Of a stretch of 51,430 bases of DNA, positions 24,622-33,506 are shown piece by piece. The notes under the pieces were generated by a model. The model did not search any database and had not been told where the DNA came from. It worked only from the letters and a program-made list of their open reading frames with translations. The position numbers and the translations under genes were made by a program. Source of the DNA: Comamonadaceae bacterium (GTDB lineage Bacteria > Pseudomonadota > Gammaproteobacteria > Burkholderiales > Burkholderiaceae_C). The stretch covers positions 1 through 51,430 of the forward strand of contig CANBUY010000014.1 of assembly GCA_947372745.1 (NCBI GenBank), given 5' to 3'. Within the stretch, counting starts at the first letter, position 1, and each line of letters begins with the position of its first letter.

Positions 24622-26415
24622 ATGACAATCTTGGCAGGCGTTATCAGTCTCAATCCTTCGGTACGCATTCCGGATTCGGTTTGCGACTCCCTTAAAAAAA
24701 ACATTTCACGAGATCCCACGGATCATCCAATCGAGTTCCGTTATGCCCAGGCATTTCTCGTGAAGGTCGACATAGGTGCATTCGACCGCCCTGCGCATCG
24801 CGTGACACCGACGGGTTCAATCGCAATCCTCGCAGGGGAGCCACTTCTCACCTGTGAAGGACCGGTTGGACCGGACCGATATGCTCACCTTGAATTTCTC
24901 CAAACCCAATGGGATAAAGGTGATTTCAAGAGCCTGCGCAGCGCCAGCGGGACATTTTGTGCCGCCTACTATGACCCTTGCATGGGCATTGCACACCTCG
25001 TTGCTGACAAACTGGGGTTGCGGCCAATTTACTACACTGTGGTCAATGACTTTATTTACTTTGCAAGCGCACTGCGTATTTTGGAGGCGCTTTCGGAAAT
25101 CCCCAAGAAGCTGGATGTGCTTGCCGTCGCGGAGATCACTGGCTTTGGCTATCCCTTCGGTGGTGGCACACCCTATGCTTGCATCAAGATGCTATTGCCT
25201 TGCGAGGTCGTTACTGTTCATCAAGGTGAAATCAAATCACAGCGCTATTTTCAGTGGGATTCGATTGCACCGGTGCAGGCCACCGAAGAAGATGCACTGA
25301 AAGAAACCCACCGGCTGTTTCAGTCCGCCGTATGCCGACGACTGCGCGGCGACAGGACGACCTTTGCCTATCTCAGCGGCGGTCTCGATTCCCGCTGCAC
25401 GGTTGCGGCGCTTCGTGCCGAAAATGCCCGGGTATACACTTTCAATTTTTCACTGGTTAATACACAGGACCAAGCCTTCGCGCTGGCGTATGCAAACAAG
25501 AGCGGTGCCATTCATCATGAGTTGCCCACTGAACCTGGGCCAAACTGGTCGGCGGTCATGGCTGATGCCTGGCGCGCCTCACCCAGCCGAAATGAACAAA
25601 TGCCCGAGCACCCTAACGTGGTCTGGACTGGTGAGGGCGGAAGCGTTGGACTTGGTTATGTGTATGTCAGTCCGGAGATCGTGAGTCTGCTGCGTTCGGG
25701 TGATTTGGGCGGTGCCATCGATGTTTACTTACGCCAACAGAACAAGATAATTCTGACCAGAATTTTGGATCCTGATCTTGCGAAACAATTCTATGGTCAC
25801 CTGCATGCGCGGTTGCGCAGTGAGCTTGAAACGATTCGTCATCCGGATCCGGTACGTGCGTTTTACATTTTCCTGAACCTGAACGGTCCACGCCGGCACT
25901 TGGTCAACCACTTTGACTCCATTGATCAGCATCGCCTTGAGTTTCAGGTGCCGTTCTACGACAGTGAATTGCTCGAGTACCTGACGGCGATCGCAGTAGA
26001 CCCTTGCTTGTATCACCAGTTCTATGTCAAGTGGCTGACGCTTTTCGACTCGGCGGTTAGCGAGGTTCCTTGGCAAGCTTATCCCGGCCATGTTCCGAGC
26101 CCCATTCCCATTCCTGAAGACCTCCCGGATCAGTGGAGCGCGCTCGCATCAGGAGCGCATCAAGCGGCGCTGGACCGTGACCTTCTTGCGCAAAGTTCAG
26201 TTATGTTGTCTGATACAAATTTTCCTCACCGTGTACTGCGAAAAAGGTATTTGAAATTAATGCGGCTGGCCTGGAGACTCAGACTGCGCAACTATGGTTA
26301 TGCACTGAAGTCGGCGCTGGCGTACTACCACTACTTTGGAATTGCCAACGGCAGATACCAACTGCCAGGAACGCGATCTGAAAACCATGATCAGACTTCC
26401 GTGGCACAACCTTAA
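24622..26415 (+). CDS. Asparagine synthase-like protein without glutaminase cysteine
   Basis: The 597-residue protein has an N-terminal Ntn-hydrolase-like domain that starts MTILAG instead of MCGI, so the catalytic Cys2 is absent. The structural motifs VADKLGLRPIYYTVV and FASALRIL are kept. The synthetase half has the PP-loop YLSGGLDSRCTVAAL at about 247-261, TGEGGSVGLGYVY and FQVPFYDSELLEYL. It probably uses free ammonia or ammonia from another subunit to amidate a carboxylate. Homologues occur in polysaccharide and natural-product loci. The gene is GC-typical for the region, unlike its upstream neighbour. Substrate unknown. Confidence 0.85.
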   Translation: MTILAGVISLNPSVRIPDSVCDSLKKNISRDPTDHPIEFRYAQAFLVKVDIGAFDRPAHRVTPTGSIAILAGEPLLTCEGPVGPDRYAHLEFLQTQWDKGDFKSLRSASGTFCAAYYDPCMGIAHLVADKLGLRPIYYTVVNDFIYFASALRILEALSEIPKKLDVLAVAEITGFGYPFGGGTPYACIKMLLPCEVVTVHQGEIKSQRYFQWDSIAPVQATEEDALKETHRLFQSAVCRRLRGDRTTFAYLSGGLDSRCTVAALRAENARVYTFNFSLVNTQDQAFALAYANKSGAIHHELPTEPGPNWSAVMADAWRASPSRNEQMPEHPNVVWTGEGGSVGLGYVYVSPEIVSLLRSGDLGGAIDVYLRQQNKIILTRILDPDLAKQFYGHLHARLRSELETIRHPDPVRAFYIFLNLNGPRRHLVNHFDSIDQHRLEFQVPFYDSELLEYLTAIAVDPCLYHQFYVKWLTLFDSAVSEVPWQAYPGHVPSPIPIPEDLPDQWSALASGAHQAALDRDLLAQSSVMLSDTNFPHRVLRKRYLKLMRLAWRLRLRNYGYALKSALAYYHYFGIANGRYQLPGTRSENHDQTSVAQP

Positions 26416-26523
26416 GTTCGGCAGAATCACGCCTTACAACTGCCGCAGTTATCCGTCCTCGATTTGAAACGCCTGAACCATCGCAGGCCCTAACCCAAGC
26501 TCAAGCGTCTACGGACGCATTCA

Positions 26524-27630
26524 TCACGATAGTTGAGCTCTTGAGCCCCCGCTCATGTAGATAACTATGGGCCACTGACGCCACGACCTCGGTGCTATCC
26601 AGGTCGATAACGTGGGTGAACCCGACACCAAGCGCGCTATGCCATAGGCCAGACTCACTGCGATAGCTGTCGTGACACAAGCGTGAAGCCCAAGCATAAG
26701 CTTGCTCCCGTCAGCCTGCGCGGGCGAGACCCATAGCATTGACAGCATGACGTAAAAAATGGGGTGCATCAAATACACGAGTAGTGAGTGCTTACCAATG
26801 CCATCCAGCCAGTGCGTCACGGCAACATTTTCTGCAACCCAGATCATAGTGACCATTGCGCTAATGGCCGTCACATCGTGAAGCAACAGAATCAACGGAT
26901 TAGTCATCGCGCGGATCTCCAGTGTGCCAATCTCAATATGTGTCTTTGCCAGGACGAGCGTGCCATAACAGGCGATGCACACGATGAGTGCCAACGGGCC
27001 AACATAGCCGGGCAAACGCCTCTGTAACAGTTGCCGCCAGATGAGCCCAAGCACGAACACGTCAGCGGCCACCGCCAAACCAAATGGCAACCACTGCATC
27101 CACGGCTGAACCAGCACGGGCAGCAGAACATGTGCGCCAAGCGCCAAACCCAAGCCCACCTGGCGCGCACGGCGGGTGACGAGTGAATCATAAAACGCCA
27201 ACAGACAGGTCAGCCCAAAAAGACAGGGCAGAAACCACAGCATCAGCAGCCCGGATGACGCCTTCACCAAGTCCGCACCGCCAATGAGTGCGGCCAATAA
27301 AAAATGAATAACGCCATCGACCAGGCTACTGCCGCCCCGAAAAAAAAGACCAAACGCGAGAGAAGCCGCCGCCAGCGCCCACCAGAACGGCACCAGATAG
27401 CGAACCAAACGATCAGCGACGAATCGACCACACCACGGTTTTGTACCAAACGAGAAGGCCAGCAAGAAAAACCCCAGCACATGAAAAGTCAGCGGATCAA
27501 ACATCCGGGGGGCCAGTTGCCTGAACCAATCGTTGTGGTCTACCGCTACGAGCACAATCAGAATGCCCTTGACCCGATCAGAGACTTGACTCAATTGTGC
27601 AGCCAGGTTAGGACTCTCCTGCCCGCTCAT
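26524..27630 (-). CDS. Acyltransferase 3 family membrane protein
   Basis: The 368-residue polytopic protein (about ten membrane segments) has DRVKGILIVLVAVDHN near the N-terminus, where the H-N pair corresponds to the conserved histidine of acyltransferase 3/OafA-type O-acetylases, followed by RYLVPFWWALAA and LMLWFLPCLFGLTCL. Such enzymes O-acetylate (or succinylate) sugars of surface polysaccharides. The start overlaps the ligase gene by four bases (ATGA), so the two are coupled. Confidence 0.87.
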   Translation of the reverse strand: MSGQESPNLAAQLSQVSDRVKGILIVLVAVDHNDWFRQLAPRMFDPLTFHVLGFFLLAFSFGTKPWCGRFVADRLVRYLVPFWWALAAASLAFGLFFRGGSSLVDGVIHFLLAALIGGADLVKASSGLLMLWFLPCLFGLTCLLAFYDSLVTRRARQVGLGLALGAHVLLPVLVQPWMQWLPFGLAVAADVFVLGLIWRQLLQRRLPGYVGPLALIVCIACYGTLVLAKTHIEIGTLEIRAMTNPLILLLHDVTAISAMVTMIWVAENVAVTHWLDGIGKHSLLVYLMHPIFYVMLSMLWVSPAQADGSKLMLGLHACVTTAIAVSLAYGIARLVSGSPTLSTWIAPRSWRQWPIVIYMSGGSRAQLS

Positions 27631-28943
27631 GGAGAGCGCGCAATAGGGCCCACGAGGTGCGGCGGTTCAGGCTTGCTGACCATGTGACGCATAACAACAA
27701 GCAAGGCAAAAATCATGTACATGTAGTCAAAGTAAGCCATGCTCAGTGCTGCGCCCGAAACGATGTAGGCGATTAAACTGTATTGAAGGCTGCTCGCCAG
27801 TTCACCAGCCCAACGCCACTGCGGTCGTTTATGTGCCAGCCTGATCACAGCTGATGTGTTGCGCCAACTGCTGACCAAAATAGCCAGGAACAGCATGAGG
27901 CCCAAAAACCCCAAGTCACCGAGTACCTGAAAGTAGATGCTGTGGGCAGCATGGGGCCCGAACGGATCCGGTGGAGACGTCGGAATGACATTCAATTTAT
28001 CAAAGCTGCGCGCGTAGTGCGTCCACACTTCAAAATTCTGCACGGCGTGAAATCCTCCGCCAAAAACCGGGTGATCCATGGCGATCAAGGTGCTTTGTTT
28101 CCATGCGATCACACGTCCCATGAAAGAGCCATCCTGATTGGCTGTGGCGATAGTATCCATCCGGTTGGACCATCGGTCCGGGGCAAACAATGCGGCAGAG
28201 GCCAACAGCGGAATAATGGCCAGCACGTAGCGCACTCTTTTTCCGCTCTTGAACAAGGCATAGACACCTACACCGGCAATGCCAATCAAGCCCCCGCGAG
28301 AGAAGGTTCCCATGATAGAGGCCATGACCAACAGACTCGATCCGATAAAAATCAACTTAACCCATCGACTGCTGGATTGTTTGTAAAGGTACAAAACAAT
28401 TGGGAGCAAGGCGACCATACCCAGCGCAAAGTGATTGTTGTCCCCCAGAATTGAACCCGCCGGGCCCCAAACATGATGTTGTCCGCCCGAAACGATAAAC
28501 TTCGCCCCCTCCAGAATGCCGTGAAAACCCAGTGAGAGAAAAATGGCATAAAGCAGGGCATCGATCCGCGCCTTCGTGGTGATCAGGCCTGCAATCACTA
28601 GCGAGAAAACAAGTATCTTGATGAACTTTTCCCATTCAGCCATACCCACGGGGCCATCAGCGATACCCGAGAATTCAGAGACTGTCCCCAACACCCCGAA
28701 GGCAGCAAGAAGTACCAACGTCAGAGACTTCGGAAGCTTCTTGGGCTCTCGAGACAAGAGCCATACCAGCAAGGTAAGCACTGCGGCAATTTTATTGAAT
28801 GGAATATTCAACATAGCGCCGTAAACAAAATTATTTGGAACGATGAGAGCAGTCCAACACCAAACCAGAGCGCCGATATGGGGATATCGAAAAACTGGTG
28901 CGAGTATCGCCACGAAACCCAAAAGCAGAGCCAGGTCACGCAT
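27627..28943 (-). CDS. O-antigen ligase/polymerase-like protein, exosortase A system-associated (TIGR03097-like)
   Basis: The start at 28943 gives a 438-residue protein beginning MRDLALLLGFVAILAPVFRYPHIG. It has about ten to twelve membrane segments and the Wzy/ligase loop FGPHAAHSIYFQVLGDLGFLGL, with H-S-x-Y typical of Wzy_C proteins. PEP-CTERM loci carry this family as a proposed O-glycosylation ligase; polymerisation of the repeat unit is equally possible. The frame extends upstream to 29003, but 28943 has a ribosome-like AGAGGGGTGG upstream and overlaps the stop of the 31-residue microprotein (ATGCGTGA), favouring coupling. Confidence 0.9.
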   Translation of the reverse strand: MRDLALLLGFVAILAPVFRYPHIGALVWCWTALIVPNNFVYGAMLNIPFNKIAAVLTLLVWLLSREPKKLPKSLTLVLLAAFGVLGTVSEFSGIADGPVGMAEWEKFIKILVFSLVIAGLITTKARIDALLYAIFLSLGFHGILEGAKFIVSGGQHHVWGPAGSILGDNNHFALGMVALLPIVLYLYKQSSSRWVKLIFIGSSLLVMASIMGTFSRGGLIGIAGVGVYALFKSGKRVRYVLAIIPLLASAALFAPDRWSNRMDTIATANQDGSFMGRVIAWKQSTLIAMDHPVFGGGFHAVQNFEVWTHYARSFDKLNVIPTSPPDPFGPHAAHSIYFQVLGDLGFLGLMLFLAILVSSWRNTSAVIRLAHKRPQWRWAGELASSLQYSLIAYIVSGAALSMAYFDYMYMIFALLVVMRHMVSKPEPPHLVGPIARSP

Positions 28944-29031
28944 TATTTGACAACCACCCCTCTCGACGCACACTCCAGTAAACCAGATAAACCATCGCCA
29001 CAATGTCGATCAAGAACATCAGTGCTTCCAT
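28936..29031 (-). CDS. 31-residue single-pass membrane microprotein
   Basis: ATG 29031 is preceded at 8 bases by AAAGGGAG (29040-29047). The frame encodes MEALMFLIDIVAMVYLVYWS followed by a basic cytosolic-type tail (VRREGWLSNNA). It is one clear membrane helix, probably N-out/C-in. Its stop overlaps the start of the O-antigen-ligase-like gene, the layout of a translationally coupled partner. A TTGACA/AATAGT promoter candidate lies 43-71 bases upstream. A longer 60-residue form from ATG 29118 is possible but would start upstream of that promoter. The family is not recognised; a role as a small subunit of the ligase is inference. Confidence 0.65.
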   Translation of the reverse strand: MEALMFLIDIVAMVYLVYWSVRREGWLSNNA

Positions 29032-29073
29032 CCAAACCACTCCCTTTGCTTTTCTACCCGGCGTGAGTAGGAT

Positions 29074-29102
29074 ACTATTTTTTGTGTGAAAGACCCTGTC
29101 AA
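29074..29102 (-). promoter_or_regulatory. Sigma70-type promoter candidate for microprotein, ligase and acyltransferase
   Basis: On the minus strand TTGACA (29102-29097) is followed after 17 bases by AATAGT (29079-29074). The -35 is a perfect consensus and the -10 matches 4 of 6. Predicted start near 29067, 36 bases before the microprotein ATG. Confidence 0.5.
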
Positions 29103-29110
29103 TATTGACA
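29097..29110. promoter_or_regulatory. Perfect 14-base palindrome overlapping the -35 (operator candidate)
   Basis: TGTCAATATTGACA is a perfect 14-base palindrome. Six of its bases form the -35 of the promoter candidate, a position where a dimeric repressor or competing factor could control transcription. The binding protein is unknown. Confidence 0.45.
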
Positions 29111-29162
29111 GACGTCATTTAGCCTCGAGATTCCTGTCGAACAATCCAGGTGGAATCACGCC

Positions 29163-30416
29163 CTAGTGGGTCACCTGGTTAAGAAGTTGTACAAAGGACT
29201 CAGCACGACCCTTGCGCGAAGCGCTATGTACGGCAACGGGGTTCGGTAGTTCAGCGCGCGCTTCCTTTAGCGCGGCCATAAATGCCAGTAATTCAGTGGT
29301 AATCTCGTCAGCGCTATCAAGATGGGCCACTGAATGGATACCCGCCTGTTGTAGCACGACTGCCGTATCACCCTCGGGATCGGTCAGCCCAAGAATGGGT
29401 TTCCCAGCACGCAGGTATTCGTAAATTTTGGCTGGAATCTGGGCATTGCAGTTGCTGGCCTGCATGACCAACAAAGCATCAACCGCCATCATTTCTGCGA
29501 GCGCGTCAAGGTAAGTGATGGCGGGGAGCAACTCAATCATGTCCTGTACATCGCAGGTTTGGGCCAACGCTTTCAGCAAGTCTTCATGCACTGCGGCACG
29601 GAAACGAATACACAGCTCACCCGCCACTAGTAAACCTGCATGCTTCAAGCGACCCAGCGCTACAAACAACTGGGTCGGATCCCGCTCAAGGGGATAGATG
29701 ATGCCGCTGTGAAGCAGCACCAGCGGTTGCGCCTTGTCTGTGGGCGTCTTGGCGACAGGGCTCCTTGTCGACTCAGCAGTCAAAAAGCTTTCTTCGTCAT
29801 AGCCGTTCTCCAGTACAACCATGCGACTGGCAGCCCCTGGGTAACGCTGCTGGTACATGCGTGCCGCGCCTGGTGTGGTGAAGATGCTGGTGTGCGCCTG
29901 CGCTATTGCATCGGCTTCAATGGCAAGGTAGCTTTGCCAAGTTCGCGGATCGGACGGAAAACCGTCATGCGCCATCGGATCCCGAAAATCCGCCACCCAA
30001 GGTATGCCCGTCTTGCGGTGCAGTCGGGAGGCGATCACATGCGCGGTAGCGATGGGGTAGGTTGACCAGATCACGTCCGGCTTGTATGCCTCAATGAGTT
30101 GGAGCCCCGTACGGATGGCAGCAAACTTCCAGCTGATCCAGCGGTCTGGCCTGGCCATCCATTCGAAGTAACGTCCACCAAGCTGTAGATGACGCGCCGT
30201 ATCCAGCGCCAAGGCCCTACGTACCACCGTTCCTGCTGGCACGTCCTGGAGCAGATCTTCACCGGTTTTTTCATAGGCCAAGGGGTGCGCGCTCAACACC
30301 AGCGGTTGCCAGCCCAACAAGGGCAAATGCTGCACAAACCTCAAGGTACGTTGTATGCCACTGCTACCGGCCAGCGGGGGAAAGTGGTAGGCAATCATCA
30401 GAATTTTTTTCACCAA
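29163..30416 (-). CDS. Glycosyltransferase, family 4 type (paralogue of 12594-13859)
   Basis: This 417-residue GT-B protein begins VKKILMIAYHFPPLAGSSGIQ, with PDVIWSTYPIATAHVIASRL, IPWVADFRDPMAHDG and IPAKIYEYLRAGKPILGLTDPEG. The blocks GTVVRRALALDTARHL and WVADFRDPMA are shared with the 12594 gene, showing a duplicated pair used at two steps of repeat-unit assembly. It is divergent from the beta-helix gene and upstream of the microprotein-ligase unit. The sugar is unknown. Confidence 0.9.
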   Translation of the reverse strand: MVKKILMIAYHFPPLAGSSGIQRTLRFVQHLPLLGWQPLVLSAHPLAYEKTGEDLLQDVPAGTVVRRALALDTARHLQLGGRYFEWMARPDRWISWKFAAIRTGLQLIEAYKPDVIWSTYPIATAHVIASRLHRKTGIPWVADFRDPMAHDGFPSDPRTWQSYLAIEADAIAQAHTSIFTTPGAARMYQQRYPGAASRMVVLENGYDEESFLTAESTRSPVAKTPTDKAQPLVLLHSGIIYPLERDPTQLFVALGRLKHAGLLVAGELCIRFRAAVHEDLLKALAQTCDVQDMIELLPAITYLDALAEMMAVDALLVMQASNCNAQIPAKIYEYLRAGKPILGLTDPEGDTAVVLQQAGIHSVAHLDSADEITTELLAFMAALKEARAELPNPVAVHSASRKGRAESFVQLLNQVTH

Positions 30417-30543
30417 GGCTCCAGCTTATTGCGTTTTCGCACACCTATCACCGACGACAAGGAGAAAACTCTGCCTAAGAGTATGCATAGACAGATTTAT
30501 CTAGACAAGCATTCAATGCCTATGAAACAACAGAATTCGCAAG

Positions 30544-31743
30544 ATGCCCTCACTATTTCTGCAAACTCGACAACCTAAGTTCTGCACACAGCGCCTCCGT
30601 CGCCTACTGGCGCATAGTGCTCCGATGGTCATCATGTGCGTTATGGCCGGGATGCTCCATGCGCAGAACATTATTCGCGTGGGCCCTGATCATGCAACCA
30701 AAACATTGGCTTCTGCTGCGGCTCGGGCTGTTGACGGCGATACCTTTGAAGTCGAGGCAGGCGAATACCGGGGCGATGTGGCGGTGTGGGACAAAAAAAA
30801 TATCACCGTTCGCGCCATCGGTGGCAGGGTACGCCTAATCGCCAGCGGCATGGCTGCTGAAGGCAAGGGCATTTGGGTGCTTCGGGGGGGGGCCATGACC
30901 GTGCAGGGCATCGACTTTACCGGGGCCCGTGTGCCGGATAAAAATGGCGCAGGCATTCGTCTGGAAAGCGGCAGACTCACTGTGCGCGATTGCAGCTTCA
31001 CCGACAACCAAAATGGAATTCTCACCAGCAATAACCCAATGGTCGAACTGGACATTTCCGACAGCGAGTTTGGCCATAATGGCTATGGCGACGGGCAAAG
31101 TCATAACCTGTATGTGGGCGAGATAGCCCACTTGACAGTAACCGGCAGCTACTTTCACCACGCCTATGTCGGCCACCTGCTTAAAAGTCGGGCAGCCCTC
31201 AATCACATCCTTTACAACCGCCTGACCGACGAGATTGGCGGTCGTGCCAGCTATGAACTTGAACTGGCCAGCGGCGGCATCGCCTACGTCATTGGCAATA
31301 TCATCGGACAAGGCTCGCAGACCGAAAACCCCCACCTGATTTCATACGGGGCCGAGGGCTACAAGTGGCCCAAAAACGAGCTTTACCTGATCAACAACAC
31401 CCTGGTTGACAACCGGCCCCAAGGCGGTATTTTTCTGCGCATCAAACCAGGCAATGTCACCGTCAAAGCCGTCAATAACCTGCTGGTAGGACGTGGGAAG
31501 CTGGAGGCGGGCGGGCCGGGTGATTACAGAAACAATTTCACTGTGGACTGGGATGCGTTTGAGCAAGCCTCTCGCGAAGACTATCGCCTCAAACGCGGTG
31601 CCGGGCTGTCTGGCAAAGTGGTGGATGCTGGGTTTGTCAATGGCCAAGCCTTGATGCAGGAGCGTGAATATATTCACCCTCGAAGAACGCAGCAACTGGT
31701 GGCTGCGTCACGGCACCCCGGAGCGCTTCAAAGCGGCCGGTGA
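30544..31743 (+). CDS. Secreted right-handed parallel beta-helix protein
   Basis: The 399-residue protein has a basic N-region, a hydrophobic core MVIMCVMAGMLHA and likely cleavage before QN. The mature part shows coil repeats (MTVQGIDFTGARV, RLTVRDCSFTDNQNGI, VELDISDSEFGHNGYG, HLTVTGSYFHHAYVGH, AYVIGNIIGQ, LYLINNTLVDN, VTVKAVNNLLVG), typical of pectate-lyase/epimerase-like beta-helices (right-handed parallel beta-helix family). It could be a periplasmic lyase or epimerase that acts on the exported chain, or a scaffold. The start at 30544 lacks a strong ribosome site. The end overlaps the next gene as GTGA. Confidence 0.87.
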   Translation: MPSLFLQTRQPKFCTQRLRRLLAHSAPMVIMCVMAGMLHAQNIIRVGPDHATKTLASAAARAVDGDTFEVEAGEYRGDVAVWDKKNITVRAIGGRVRLIASGMAAEGKGIWVLRGGAMTVQGIDFTGARVPDKNGAGIRLESGRLTVRDCSFTDNQNGILTSNNPMVELDISDSEFGHNGYGDGQSHNLYVGEIAHLTVTGSYFHHAYVGHLLKSRAALNHILYNRLTDEIGGRASYELELASGGIAYVIGNIIGQGSQTENPHLISYGAEGYKWPKNELYLINNTLVDNRPQGGIFLRIKPGNVTVKAVNNLLVGRGKLEAGGPGDYRNNFTVDWDAFEQASREDYRLKRGAGLSGKVVDAGFVNGQALMQEREYIHPRRTQQLVAASRHPGALQSGR

Positions 31744-33449
31744 AGACTTTAGACGTTAAAGAGTGCAGCTTCATGCTTGAACAAAATTCATCACTGGCAC
31801 TGGGGTCGCCGCGTTTTGCAGACCCCAGCTTGGCGCGCCTGGCGTCTGAACATAATGTGCTGGCCGCTTGGGGCGCTGCCTTCTTAAGCTTGGCTACCAA
31901 TGCGGCCAATGACGTCAGCGGCGACTTTGCGGTGGGGCTGATGGCAACCGATGGCAGCACCTTTTTGGCAGTTGACCGTTTTGCCATCTGCTCGCTGTGC
32001 TACCGCCTGCGTGACGGGCAACTGCACTTTGCCGCTCGGGCTGACGAACTAGCGGACACAACGACTGAAATTGACCCGCAGGCGATTTACGACTACCTGT
32101 ACTTTCACGTCATCCCATCGCCACGCACCATTTACAAAGACATTTACCGCTTGCCACCCGCCCACTATGCCTTGTTCCAGCAGGGTCAGCTCACTGTGGC
32201 GCCCTACTGGGTGCCCAGTTTCAATGAGCAATCAGGGGCATCGTTCGATGAATTAAAAGATGAGTTCAGGCAACTTTTGCAAAGCGCCGTGGCAACGCAG
32301 ATTGGCGGCAGTAAACCGGCCTGCTTTCTGAGTGGCGGCACCGATAGTTCCACTGTCGCAGGGATGGCCGCACTGGCCAGTGTTGAGAAAGTGGCGACCT
32401 ACTCCATCGGTTTTGACGCACAGGGCTATGACGAGATGGCATATGCCCGCCTAGCCTCCAAACATTTTAAGACCGAACACCATGAGTATTACGTCACGCC
32501 CGACGACCTGGTGCGTAGCATCCCAAGCGTGGCGGCGCACTATGACCAGCCCTTTGGCAACTCATCCGCCTTGCCCGCCTACTACTGCGCCAAGATGGCG
32601 CGTAAGGACGGCGTAAGCAAGCTGCTCGCAGGCGATGGCGGGGATGAACTATTTGGCGGCAACACACGCTATGCCAAACAAATGGTATTTGGCTGGTACG
32701 GAGGCATTCCGGCGGCGTTACGTGACAGCCTGCTGGAACCACTCTCCAAGCTCCCGCTCGTGAGCAAGATACCGCTGGTGCGCAAAGCCGCGAGCTATGT
32801 GAATCAGGCCAAGGTGCCTATGCCCGATCGCCTCATGACCTACAACCTGCTGCATCGCCTGGGGGTGGAAAATATGCTAACACCCGAACTTCTGGTGCAG
32901 GTGGACCAGCAAAGCCCGACCCACCAGCAGCGTGGGGTATGGGCCACCGGATCACACACTGACAGCCTTGTCAATCGCATGCTGGCCTTTGACTGGCGCT
33001 ACACGCTGGCAGACTGCGATTTACCCAAGGTGGTGGGCACCACGGCGCTGGCTGGCGTGAAGGTTGGCTTTCCGATGCTGGATGACCGCTTGCTGTCTTT
33101 TTCTCTCAAACTTCCGGCTGCGTACAAGCTCAAAGGTTTTCAGTTGCGCTGGTTCTTTAAGGAGGCACTACGCGGCTTTTTGCCAGACGAGATCATCAAC
33201 AAGAAAAAACAAGGCTTTGGCCTGCCATTTGGCACTTGGGCTAACCGCCACCCTGCTCTCAAGACCTTGGCCACAGACTCGCTATACAGCCTGTCCCTGC
33301 GTGGCGTGGTCAGGCCAGACTTTGTGCAAGACTTGCTGACGCAGCGCCTGCCCGAGCATCCGGGCTACTACGGTGAGATGGTGTGGGTATTGATGATGCT
33401 GGAACAGTGGCTGGCCGCCAAGGCACCCCGGTTCAGTTTAATTCGCTGA
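31740..33449 (+). CDS. Asparagine synthase-like amidotransferase without glutaminase cysteine
   Basis: The 569-residue protein has a degenerate N-terminal glutaminase-like domain (no MCGI; FAVGLMATDGSTFLAVDRFAI, YDYLYFHVIPSPRTIYKDIYRLPPAH) and a complete synthetase domain: CFLSGGTDSSTVAG (about 199-212), DQPFGNSSALP, LLAGDGGDELFGGNTRY and a C-terminal KKKQGFGLPFGTW. Start is GTG 31740 overlapping the beta-helix stop; ATG 31773 is the alternative. It would amidate a carboxylate using ammonia from elsewhere, possibly from the full amidotransferase at 36904. Substrate unknown, perhaps a uronic acid. Confidence 0.88.
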   Translation: MKTLDVKECSFMLEQNSSLALGSPRFADPSLARLASEHNVLAAWGAAFLSLATNAANDVSGDFAVGLMATDGSTFLAVDRFAICSLCYRLRDGQLHFAARADELADTTTEIDPQAIYDYLYFHVIPSPRTIYKDIYRLPPAHYALFQQGQLTVAPYWVPSFNEQSGASFDELKDEFRQLLQSAVATQIGGSKPACFLSGGTDSSTVAGMAALASVEKVATYSIGFDAQGYDEMAYARLASKHFKTEHHEYYVTPDDLVRSIPSVAAHYDQPFGNSSALPAYYCAKMARKDGVSKLLAGDGGDELFGGNTRYAKQMVFGWYGGIPAALRDSLLEPLSKLPLVSKIPLVRKAASYVNQAKVPMPDRLMTYNLLHRLGVENMLTPELLVQVDQQSPTHQQRGVWATGSHTDSLVNRMLAFDWRYTLADCDLPKVVGTTALAGVKVGFPMLDDRLLSFSLKLPAAYKLKGFQLRWFFKEALRGFLPDEIINKKKQGFGLPFGTWANRHPALKTLATDSLYSLSLRGVVRPDFVQDLLTQRLPEHPGYYGEMVWVLMMLEQWLAAKAPRFSLIR

Positions 33450-33454
33450 TTATT

Positions 33455-33471
33455 GCTATTAATTACATAGC
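33455..33471. repeat. Short intergenic palindrome (GCTAT-N7-ATAGC)
   Basis: GCTAT (33455-33459) and ATAGC (33467-33471) are perfect 5-base arms around TAATTAC, followed by TGCTTACGC. The element sits in the 57-base gap between converging genes. It resembles a small dispersed palindrome I recall from Comamonadaceae intergenic regions; that recollection is not proof. It may help end transcription. Confidence 0.4.
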
Positions 33472-33506
33472 TGCTTACGCATGCAGTCAATACTCTAGGA
33501 TCCTAT

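Noticed and set aside
24622..26415. Housekeeping asparagine synthetase.
   Set aside because: The N-terminal Cys is missing and the location is inside a polysaccharide locus; primary asparagine synthesis is unlikely.
28936..29118. 60-residue version of the microprotein starting at 29118.
   Set aside because: The extra N-terminus has no recognisable features and would begin upstream of the promoter candidate; the 29031 start has a better-spaced ribosome site. Not fully excluded.
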